Assembly: GCA_028275265.1 (NCBI GenBank)
Contig: JAPWUZ010000015.1
Span: 1 to 19,935, forward strand
Origin: Armatimonadota bacterium
GTDB lineage: Bacteria > Armatimonadota > HRBIN16
Reading direction: 5' to 3'
DNA length: 19,935 bases
Positions 1-7,073 of this stretch are shown here, piece by piece (within the stretch, counting starts at the first letter, position 1; each line of letters starts with the position of its first letter). The translations under genes were made by a program, and so were the position numbers. Below the pieces are notes generated by a model, which was not told the origin of the DNA, did not search any database, and saw only the letters and a program-made list of their open reading frames with translations.

Positions 1-1628
1 TACCAGATATCTCTCACCAGAAGATTGCCACCATCTGTTAGTTCGTAGCTTAATTCATTGTTGCTGGAAGCGCCGCTGAACACTGCCACCTGCTTTGCCC
101 CAGCTACCTTGAACCCGACCTTGCAGTCGGCATGGTTCATGTTGAAAAAGAGAACCTGCATGTTCTGCAGCCGGCTGACAAATACTCCCGCTCGCTGTGC
201 ACCGCCGACGTTCAACTGGTCGGCAACAAGACGCGCTCCACGCTGGTCACCGCCCCGCACGACCAGCCCATCCGCCTTACCAGCGCCGTCCATCGCCAGG
301 TCGTATATCACGGCGTGAGTGGGTGCCTGCACGAGCAGTATCGGTGCCTGCCCCTCTGCGCTCCAGCGCAATACCGTCTTGCCACCGTCTCCGACGATGC
401 ATAAACGGCTTCGCGGAGGAACCATCAGCGTGCGGTCTATCGTGTATACCCCCGCTGGCAGATGCAGTACAGGTCGCTCTCCCTTGGAACGTGCCGCCTG
501 TTCGATCGCCTTCTGTATCTCCTGCGCAGACGCACCTGCACGAATCTCGATGACCTTCTGCCTCTCTGCGCGCGGCACCCCCAACGGTGGAGGAGAATTG
601 ACTCTTACGGAGGTATAGGATACCACCCTGTCCCCCAGACGAAAAGCGGTGGGTTTCGCCTCGATGGCATCCTTCACGGTGAAAACATTGCCGATAGATA
701 AAAAACCCGCGTCTGGACGCACTCGAACGACAGGAGCTTTTCGGGTCAGGAACACATTATCCAGAAGGAGGAGGGGACCGTTATTATATATCTCAATGGG
801 CACCGATTGCGGCTCCACCACCGTATTGCCCTGAATAGTCACGTTTCCGCACGCCCCAATCCACCCTGCGACAAAGAACGCCCGTGAACCCTGAGAGAAG
901 TTTTGGCGAATGCTGAAGTAGCCCGTGTTTCCCATACTGATGTCTGCGCTGGAGGAACGGCGGAAAATGCTCTCGTAGACGTGGAAGTTGCCTGCCCCAA
1001 AGGCGTTGGTAATTCCCAGATGGCATGCCTCGAACAGGCAGTGCCAGATGAACCAGTCTAACGAGTTGAAGTTCTGGATACTGATGCCAGCCTGACCGCA
1101 GCGCACGAAGCGACAGCGGGCCACCACTGTTTCCGCCACCCCCTGCGTATCCATTCTGCCTGCTTCGATGCCAAAGCCGACATCCTGGAAGACCATATCT
1201 GCGAATTCGTTATAGGTCACAAAATGGGGAGCGCAGAGTATCGCCGTCTTTGCCTTACCTCTACCGTCCAGCGTGAGCCGCCCCATGCGAGCATACCAGG
1301 CATCATATCGCACCATCACGCCGTCGCGCTCACCGTCCCAGACCAGACGCACCACGTCGGGATGCTCGCCGAGGATGGAGATATGCATGGACTCAGCGTG
1401 CGATTCTCTGTTCACCTCTAGAGAGCGGGTGATGCGGTAGGTACCTGCAGGCAGATAGAGCACAGCCGCTTTGCTATCGGGAGGGCGGAGGGCATCCAGT
1501 GCACGCTGCAGCGCTGCGGTATCATCGGACCTCCCGTCGCCAGCCGCGCCGAAGTTCCTTTTCACATCCAGCCAGCTGGCAAAGGGACCGAAAAAGTGAG
1601 CATCGTTCGTCGGCTTCGGCAATGGCAT
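1..1628 (-). CDS. Pectate-lyase-fold (right-handed beta-helix) protein, duplicated domain, 3' end outside window
   Basis: Reading the minus strand from the ATG at 1628 gives 542 codons without a stop up to the left edge, so the C-terminus is missing. Residues 26-45 carry the pectate-lyase-3/GH55-type opening (FGAAGDGRSDDTAALQRALD), followed by LYLPAGTYRIT at 57-67. The same module recurs at 365-398 (GASAQEIQKAIEQAA, then LHLPAGVYTID), so the protein has at least two related beta-helix units. The family binds or cleaves polysaccharides, but I cannot identify the substrate or a catalytic residue. The start is fixed by an in-frame TGA seven codons upstream and a GAGG about 9 bases before the ATG. 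No signal peptide follows this start, which is odd for a fold that is usually secreted. The gene begins 40 bases after the gmhA stop and is probably cotranscribed with it. Confidence 0.8.
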   Translation of the reverse strand, partial: MPLPKPTNDAHFFGPFASWLDVKRNFGAAGDGRSDDTAALQRALDALRPPDSKAAVLYLPAGTYRITRSLEVNRESHAESMHISILGEHPDVVRLVWDGERDGVMVRYDAWYARMGRLTLDGRGKAKTAILCAPHFVTYNEFADMVFQDVGFGIEAGRMDTQGVAETVVARCRFVRCGQAGISIQNFNSLDWFIWHCLFEACHLGITNAFGAGNFHVYESIFRRSSSADISMGNTGYFSIRQNFSQGSRAFFVAGWIGACGNVTIQGNTVVEPQSVPIEIYNNGPLLLLDNVFLTRKAPVVRVRPDAGFLSIGNVFTVKDAIEAKPTAFRLGDRVVSYTSVRVNSPPPLGVPRAERQKVIEIRAGASAQEIQKAIEQAARSKGERPVLHLPAGVYTIDRTLMVPPRSRLCIVGDGGKTVLRWSAEGQAPILLVQAPTHAVIYDLAMDGAGKADGLVVRGGDQRGARLVADQLNVGGAQRAGVFVSRLQNMQVLFFNMNHADCKVGFKVAGAKQVAVFSGASSNNELSYELTDGGNLLVRDIW

Positions 1629-1668
1629 GGCAATTGCCTCTTTTCTTCAAGCACGCCTGTAACAGACG

Positions 1669-2241
1669 TTATACTCTTCCTGCAATCCGCTCGCGCATTC
1701 CCGAAAAGAAGAGGTGCACCAGTATCATATGCACGTCCTCGATCTGTTGCATGTTCTCGCAGGGCACGATGATGCTTTCGTGCGCGATAGCCGCCAGTTT
1801 GCCGCCGCGGTAGCCGGTTAACCCGATGGTGTATGCACCCTGCTCCTTCGCTGCCTCCACCGCCCGCAGTACGTTCGGCGAGTTGCCGCTGCCGCTGATG
1901 GCAATCAGCACGTCGTCCTTGCCCAGCCAGGTGCGTACCTGAGGCGCGAAGACGTTGGTGTAGTCGGTGTCGTTCGCCCATGCAGTGATGATGGAAATGC
2001 TGTCGGTAAGAGCAAGGCACCGGAAGGGCTTTCCAAACAGGTCATACAGGCACTTCTGAAAGTCGTTTGCAATGTGCGACGCAGTGGACGCGCTTCCCCC
2101 GTTGCCCACCAGCGCCAGCGTGCCCCCCCGCTGATACAGGTCTACCAGACGTAAAACGATGCTCTCCACCTGCTCAACGGGAACCTGCGCCACAAGATGC
2201 TGCACCGTGTCCAGATACCCGGTAAGGTACGTCTTTAACAT
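1669..2241 (-). CDS. gmhA: Phosphoheptose isomerase (SIS-domain sugar-phosphate isomerase)
   Basis: This 190-residue protein is the usual length for GmhA, which converts sedoheptulose 7-phosphate to D-glycero-D-manno-heptose 7-phosphate in the cytoplasm, the first step of heptose synthesis for lipopolysaccharide or surface glycans. The SIS phosphosugar loop GNGGSAS is at 47-53, and a second SIS loop, SGSGNS, at 116-121. Candidate zinc ligands are H56, Q166 and H171. Position 60 is Asp where E. coli-type GmhA has Glu, so this may belong to a GmhA-like subfamily. The ATG follows a GGAGG at good spacing. A TATAAT lies just upstream in the gap after mutS, so it probably has its own promoter. The GT9 glycosyltransferase elsewhere in the window could use heptose products, but this link is inference. 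Confidence 0.85.
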   Translation of the reverse strand: MLKTYLTGYLDTVQHLVAQVPVEQVESIVLRLVDLYQRGGTLALVGNGGSASTASHIANDFQKCLYDLFGKPFRCLALTDSISIITAWANDTDYTNVFAPQVRTWLGKDDVLIAISGSGNSPNVLRAVEAAKEQGAYTIGLTGYRGGKLAAIAHESIIVPCENMQQIEDVHMILVHLFFSGMRERIAGRV

Positions 2242-2270
2242 GCGTGTCCTCCGCTCCAGAGTCTACCGCC

Positions 2271-2276
2271 ATTATA
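2271..2276 (-). promoter_or_regulatory. Probable -10 box of the gmhA promoter
   Basis: A perfect TATAAT on the minus strand lies in the 81-base gap between the mutS stop and gmhA. It would start transcription near 2264, leaving a short leader containing the GGAGG of gmhA. The expected -35 position reads GCTAAA, which is poor, so the call rests on the -10 and its position. Confidence 0.45.
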
Positions 2277-2322
2277 CCTTACCAGCGCATCGATTTAGCG
2301 CACCGAGACCTCCAGACGCTCA

Positions 2323-4962
2323 TCACCTCTGCGTCTTCAGTTGCTTCTTCCACTCGTTAATCTTCAGCAGTGCCTCCAGCGGCGAGAGGGTGGTCACATC
2401 CATCTTCTCCAGCTCTTCGATAATGGGGTGTTTCTCCGCCTCAAAGAGGGTCAGCTGCAGCTTCTGTTTCTGGACCTTCACGCTGGAAACCGCCTCGGCG
2501 TCGGGGGCAATCGCGCTCGCCATGCCGCCGCGCTGGGAGGACTGCCGCTCCAGCTCGCGCAGAATCTCCTGCGCCCGCGCCACCACCTCTGGCGGCACTC
2601 CCGCCATTCGCGCCACCTGAATACCGTAACTCCTATCCGTGCCGCCGGGCAGCACCTTGTGCAGCCAGATAATCTGCTCGCCCTGCTCCTTCACCGCCAC
2701 GCGATAGTTGCGCACGCCCGGCATCAGGTTCGCCAGCTCGTTGAGGTAGTGATAGTGCGTAGCAAACAGCGTCTTACAGCCAATCTGCACCAGCGCCTCC
2801 GCCACCGCCCACGCAATCGCCAGACCGTCATAGGTGCTGGTGCCCCGCCCAATCTCGTCCAGCACTACCAGACTGCGCTCGGTGGCGTGGTTCAGGATGG
2901 TGGCGGTCTCGGTCATTTCTACCATAAAGGTCGACTGCCCGGTGGCGAGTTCGTCATGCGCACCCACGCGGGTGAAGATGCGGTCTATCAGAGCAATCTC
3001 CGCCTCATCCGCCGGCACGAAACTGCCTATGTGCGCCATCAGGCAAATCAGCGCGACCTGCCGCAGGTAGGTGCTTTTGCCGCTCATGTTGGGGCCGGTC
3101 AGCACGATCATGCGCTGCTCATCGTCCAACACGCAGTCGTTGGGGATGAAAGTCTGCATGCCGAAGCGCTCCACCACCGGGTGTCTGCCGTTGCGGATGC
3201 AGATGTGCGTGCCCGAATGCACCACCGGACGGTGATAGTCGTTGCGCACGGCGACCTCCGCGAAGTTCGCCAGCACGTCCAGTTCCGCCACCGCGCGGGC
3301 GATGTCCAGTATCTCGGGGGCGTGCAGCGCCACCTCCTCCCGCACCATGCCGAACAGTTCCTGTTCCAGTATCAGCGCGCGCTCCTCCGCCCCTGTGATT
3401 TGCGCCTCCATCTCCTTCAGCTCGGGCGTGATGAACCGTTCGCCGTTGACGGTGGTCTGCTTGCGCAGGTAGTCAGCGGGCACTTTGGAGAGGTGCGGCT
3501 TGGAGACCTCGATGTAATAGCCGAAGACCGCGTTGTAACCCACCTTCAGCGAAGGGATGCCCGTGCGTTCGCGCTCGCGCAGCTCCAGCTCCGCAATCCA
3601 CTGCTTTCCTTCCCGTTGCGCGCGGCGGATGGCGTCCAGCTCGGCGTGAAAGCCATCGCGGATGACGCCGCCGTCCTTCAGCGTGGCGGGCGGGTCGTCC
3701 ACAATGGCGCGGGCGATGAAGCCCACCAAATCGGGCATACCCCGAATGGCTTCGCGCAGGTGTTGCAGGCGGGGTGTTTGCACCGGCTGTAGCGCGGCGT
3801 GAAGCTCGGGCAGCACCTGCAGGGACTGCCTCAACGCCGCCAAATCGCGTGGCGATGCCACCCCCGTTGCGATGCGCGATGTCAACCGTTCTAAATCGCC
3901 CAGCCTGCCCAGCTGGTGGCGCACCTCCTCGCGGGTGAGTGAGTCGTTCACCAGCTCCTGCACGCACTGCAGGCGCGTTTCTATGGCTTCGATGTCCTGC
4001 AGCGGCTCATCCAGCCAGCGGCGCAGCAGGCGCGCGCCCATGGCGGTGCGGGTCATGTCCAGCACCTCGATGAGCGTGCCCTTGCGCGAGCCATCTACCA
4101 GCGAGCGGGTAAGCTCGAGATTGCGCCGCGCCGCGGCATCCAGATACATGAAGTTGTCGACCGAGTAGGTGGAAAGCGTGCGGATGTGCTGCAGGGCGGA
4201 GACCTGATTGCGCTTCAGATAACGCAGCACCATCGCCGCCGCCTCCAGACCGACCGAGTAGTCCTCACACCCAAAACCGCGCAGGGATTGCGTCTGGAAG
4301 TGTTGCAGCAACAGCTGGCGGGCATCGCGGCGGTCGGCATACTCCTGCGGGTCGTACAGGGTGACGGTGGCGTTGCAGGCTTCCTCGATCGCCGCCGCCA
4401 AATCGGTGGCATCTTTGGGCACCAGGCACTCCGCCGGTTGCAGGCGCACAATCTCCTGCACGATGCGCGCGAGGCTTAACTCCCCGCGTATCTCGGTGGC
4501 GAGAAACTCACCGGTAGAGACATCCACCACGCCCAGCCCTGACAGCTTTTCGCCCGCCACCGCTGCCACGAGATAGTTGTTGCTGCGCTCCTCCAGCATG
4601 GAGTCTTCCAGCACGGTGCCGGGCGTCAGCACACGGGTCACCTTGCGCTTGACCAGCCCCCTCGCGAAGCGGGGGTCTTCCATCTGGTCCATCAGCGCGA
4701 CTTTGTATCCCTTCTGCACCAGCCGGGCGACGTAGCGCTCCACGGCGTGGTAGGGCACGCCCGCCATCGGCACGCGCCCGTTCTTGCCGTCATCGCGCCC
4801 CGTCAGCACAATCTCCAGCTCGCGTGCGGCGATTTCGGCATCCTCACCGTACAGCTCGTAAAAATCGCCCACGCGCATCATCAGCAACGCTTCCGGGTAC
4901 TCCGCCTTCGCCCGGAAGTACTGCTGCAACATGGGGGTTTGAGGTTGAATGGTTCTCGACAT
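2323..4962 (-). CDS. mutS: DNA mismatch repair protein MutS
   Basis: MutS recognises base mismatches and small loops after replication and recruits MutL through ATP-driven conformational change. The 879-residue length fits bacterial MutS (about 800-880). The mismatch-reading Phe-x-Glu motif is F34-Y35-E36 within the N-terminal domain (GDFYELYG). The ATPase Walker A is GPNMSGKS at 623-630, followed by the ABC-type Walker B (LVVLDEIGRGTSTYDG) and the ATHYHYL switch segment. Together these mark the MutS1 repair type rather than MutS2. No mutL is present in the window. The ATG at 4962 lacks a close Shine-Dalgarno sequence: a CAGGAGA lies about 23 bases upstream, and a second ATG at codon 11 is no better placed. 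The gene is divergent from nurA-herA across about 220 bases that hold promoters facing both ways. Confidence 0.97.
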   Translation of the reverse strand: MSRTIQPQTPMLQQYFRAKAEYPEALLMMRVGDFYELYGEDAEIAARELEIVLTGRDDGKNGRVPMAGVPYHAVERYVARLVQKGYKVALMDQMEDPRFARGLVKRKVTRVLTPGTVLEDSMLEERSNNYLVAAVAGEKLSGLGVVDVSTGEFLATEIRGELSLARIVQEIVRLQPAECLVPKDATDLAAAIEEACNATVTLYDPQEYADRRDARQLLLQHFQTQSLRGFGCEDYSVGLEAAAMVLRYLKRNQVSALQHIRTLSTYSVDNFMYLDAAARRNLELTRSLVDGSRKGTLIEVLDMTRTAMGARLLRRWLDEPLQDIEAIETRLQCVQELVNDSLTREEVRHQLGRLGDLERLTSRIATGVASPRDLAALRQSLQVLPELHAALQPVQTPRLQHLREAIRGMPDLVGFIARAIVDDPPATLKDGGVIRDGFHAELDAIRRAQREGKQWIAELELRERERTGIPSLKVGYNAVFGYYIEVSKPHLSKVPADYLRKQTTVNGERFITPELKEMEAQITGAEERALILEQELFGMVREEVALHAPEILDIARAVAELDVLANFAEVAVRNDYHRPVVHSGTHICIRNGRHPVVERFGMQTFIPNDCVLDDEQRMIVLTGPNMSGKSTYLRQVALICLMAHIGSFVPADEAEIALIDRIFTRVGAHDELATGQSTFMVEMTETATILNHATERSLVVLDEIGRGTSTYDGLAIAWAVAEALVQIGCKTLFATHYHYLNELANLMPGVRNYRVAVKEQGEQIIWLHKVLPGGTDRSYGIQVARMAGVPPEVVARAQEILRELERQSSQRGGMASAIAPDAEAVSSVKVQKQKLQLTLFEAEKHPIIEELEKMDVTTLSPLEALLKINEWKKQLKTQR

Positions 4963-5098
4963 GTTTACACGTGCTATACTGCTAGTCTCCTGCCGCGGAT
5001 GATGGGCTTTCCCCAGAAGATGGCTGGGTTCACCGTAATCCGCTGAAGCAAGGCTTCTTCATCCAGTGGACGCCCTTCCATACCTATCACCTATCAGG

Positions 5099-5107
5099 AT
5101 TATACCA
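5099..5107 (-). promoter_or_regulatory. Extended -10 promoter facing mutS
   Basis: On the minus strand this reads TGGTATAAT, an extended -10 (TGnTATAAT). The predicted start is near 5092, giving a leader of about 130 bases before mutS. The expected -35 position reads TGGAAG, which is weak, as is common for extended -10 promoters. The surrounding 12 bases (TCTGGTATAATC) are identical to those at the rmlD promoter. Confidence 0.5.
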
Positions 5108-5138
5108 GAGGTCGTAGTTTGCTTCCACCGGCACTGGG

Positions 5139-5167
5139 ATGACACCGTCGCCGTCGGGTGGTATAAT
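5139..5167 (+). promoter_or_regulatory. Sigma-70-type promoter of nurA-herA
   Basis: ATGACA at 5139-5144 matches the TTGACA consensus in five of six positions. After exactly 17 bases comes TATAAT at 5162-5167, itself preceded by TGG, so the -10 is also of the extended type. Transcription should start near 5174, only about 12 bases before the ATG at 5186. This decides the nurA start, because a GTG at 5066 in the same frame would lie upstream of the promoter. Confidence 0.7.
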
Positions 5168-5185
5168 ATCCGTAACGCCGAGCAA

Positions 5186-7060
5186 ATGGCGGTGGTGCCG
5201 CGCATGTCCGTGCTGTCGGAGATTTTCAAAGGCTATCATCACTCCCTGCTCTTCTCGCGAGAGCGGTTCGAGCATCTCTACCGTGACCGGCTGGAGAACG
5301 GTTGCGACTTCTATCACCGCTTCTTCCACCGCCTGATTATCCCCTTCCACGACCGCTTCCGCTCCGAAAGCGTGCGCCGCCACCTGCGCGAGATGGCAGA
5401 ACGCCTCTTCGACACCGACAAAATCGACTTCGTCGCTATCGACGGTACCTGCACCCGCGACGCCTTTCAGGACTTCGTGGTCTTTTTCGGTGGGGCATAC
5501 GGCGCGAAAGGCTCGGTGCGGCTCAAAAGCGACCCGCCCGTAGTGCAATACGAGCGGTGGGACATGAACCGCGATGTGTCCCTCGTGGCTTACGTGCCTG
5601 TGCCCTTCGCCAGCATCGAAGACGTGAGCAATGCTGACGTGCAGGAGACCTTCGTGGTCTCCGACCACGACCGGGTGAACCTCTCGAACATCCATCTCAG
5701 CCTGATGCAGCTGGCAGAGATATACCTCGCCTACTCCGTCGCCAGCGCGAGCGCGACCGACTACCCGCGCCTCATCATGCTCGACCAGTCGCTCAGCGGG
5801 CTGATGGCGGCGGTATCGCACGGTGCAGGCACGCAGCTCGCAGGCTACCCCTACGACCGCCGCGCGCTGGATGCCTTCGACATCCGCGTGGCGTTCGCCC
5901 ATCCCATCTCGCGCGAACTGCAGGTGCCCTCCACCAAGCGGTTCGGGCGGCACCTCGCGGTGCTGGCGGAGTTTCATCACCGCAACGCGCAAAGCTTGCC
6001 TCTGGACGACCTGCGCCGCAGCCTGAACCTTTCGGAAGCGGAGCTGCACAGTGCCACCGGTATCCTGATGGGCAAGCCCGTCCCACTGTGCGAAACGGAC
6101 GGTCAGGGCAACCTGCGCACACGTTATCCGTGCCGCGACTCGTGGCGCTACACCGTCAGTCTGTTCGAAAGCATCTGCGAACGGCTCTTTGTGGACAAAG
6201 ACCCCTCCGCGCTGGTGTACGAAACCCCCGACCCCGACGACCCCACGGTGCGCCGTCAGCGGTGGATGTCGCCCGAAGATGTGCACTTCCTCACCGCGGT
6301 GGGTCTGCGTGCGCTCATCGAAAAGTGCTGGGAGCGCAACATCCTGCTGGTGGGCATCGTCAAAGACTCGGAGTCGCGCTACCTCACGCGCAACTACCTG
6401 GGCGTGATGAAGCATCTGGGCGTGTATCCCGAACTGCAGCAGATGAAAATCGCGCCGCTGCCCTGGACAGACCGCATCTTTCTGGAAACGGTACCGCTAT
6501 ATTGCGACACCTCGCTGGAGGCGCCGTGGAGCACCATTGAGTTCGACTCGGTGTTCCGGACGCTGCGGTTGGGGCGCGATGAGGTCACGGGCGAACTCAC
6601 CATCATCGGCACGCCGAGCCGGGTCGGCGAGATTGTCTCCCCCGAGCGGCTCTTCCTGCGCTCGCTGGCGCAGTTCTATCTGGATCGGCGCAAAAACACC
6701 CCGCTTGCCGGACACGTCATCTTTCTGGACCGCCTGGCTATGCCCAAATGGGACAAAGCCGCCCTGTCGCACGAGTTCGTGGTCAGCAACCCGCGCGTGG
6801 GTACCATCAAGCCCCTGCTCTACCCCGACCGCGACGCCGAGAACCCCGTGCAACAGGTGATGATGTACCTGCTGGACGTCCTCACCCGCAATCACTTCCC
6901 GGAGGTCATCGGCTATCCCGACCCGATGCACAAGGCGGACTGGGGGGCGAAGACGGTCGGTAAACGCGCCCGCGAGCTGATACTCAGCAGCGAAATCCCG
7001 TTCCACTCCAACCCTATCGCCAAGACATTGCGCCGACTGCGTGAGGAGAACCCACGATGA
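5186..7060 (+). CDS. nurA: NurA-domain nuclease, partner of HerA
   Basis: NurA is an RNase H-like 5'-3' nuclease that works with the HerA translocase, in archaea during resection of DNA ends. From the ATG at 5186 the protein has 624 residues. The family's acidic active-site positions appear as D86 in FVAIDGTC and D200 in LIMLDQSLSG. GIVKDSESRYL (about 390-400) and the C-terminal YPDPMHKADWG (Y577, H582) match the conserved late motifs. It is clearly longer than typical archaeal NurA (roughly 330-450 residues), with extra sequence between the second Asp and the VKDS motif. The open frame extends upstream to a GTG at 5066, but the promoter at 5139-5167 lies between, so I use 5186. There is no Shine-Dalgarno sequence, and the leader should be very short. 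Its stop lies next to the herA ribosome-binding site, so the two genes are an operon. Confidence 0.82.
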   Translation: MAVVPRMSVLSEIFKGYHHSLLFSRERFEHLYRDRLENGCDFYHRFFHRLIIPFHDRFRSESVRRHLREMAERLFDTDKIDFVAIDGTCTRDAFQDFVVFFGGAYGAKGSVRLKSDPPVVQYERWDMNRDVSLVAYVPVPFASIEDVSNADVQETFVVSDHDRVNLSNIHLSLMQLAEIYLAYSVASASATDYPRLIMLDQSLSGLMAAVSHGAGTQLAGYPYDRRALDAFDIRVAFAHPISRELQVPSTKRFGRHLAVLAEFHHRNAQSLPLDDLRRSLNLSEAELHSATGILMGKPVPLCETDGQGNLRTRYPCRDSWRYTVSLFESICERLFVDKDPSALVYETPDPDDPTVRRQRWMSPEDVHFLTAVGLRALIEKCWERNILLVGIVKDSESRYLTRNYLGVMKHLGVYPELQQMKIAPLPWTDRIFLETVPLYCDTSLEAPWSTIEFDSVFRTLRLGRDEVTGELTIIGTPSRVGEIVSPERLFLRSLAQFYLDRRKNTPLAGHVIFLDRLAMPKWDKAALSHEFVVSNPRVGTIKPLLYPDRDAENPVQQVMMYLLDVLTRNHFPEVIGYPDPMHKADWGAKTVGKRARELILSSEIPFHSNPIAKTLRRLREENPR

Positions 7061-7073
7061 AGGAGAGATGGCA

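Noticed and set aside
2314..2336. Inverted repeat AGACGC/GCGTCT around the mutS stop
   Set aside because: Only a 6-bp stem with an 11-base loop and no following T-run, so it is not a convincing terminator.
2341..3792. Long open frame of 483 codons on the plus strand, antisense to mutS
   Set aside because: The composition (many His, Gln, Arg and Val) is that of a mirror frame of a GC-rich gene, it has no family motif, and the real MutS motifs are on the other strand.
5045..5057. Small hairpin GAAGC-AAG-GCTTC in the mutS leader
   Set aside because: A 5-bp stem alone is expected by chance and no riboswitch-like structure is visible around it.
5066..5185. Forty upstream codons of the nurA frame beginning at a GTG
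   Set aside because: A good promoter lies inside this stretch, there is no ribosome-binding site, and the added residues do not resemble the start of a NurA domain.
5087..6415. 442-codon open frame on the minus strand, antisense to nurA
   Set aside because: Low-information His- and Val-rich mirror translation that would also run across the divergent promoters.
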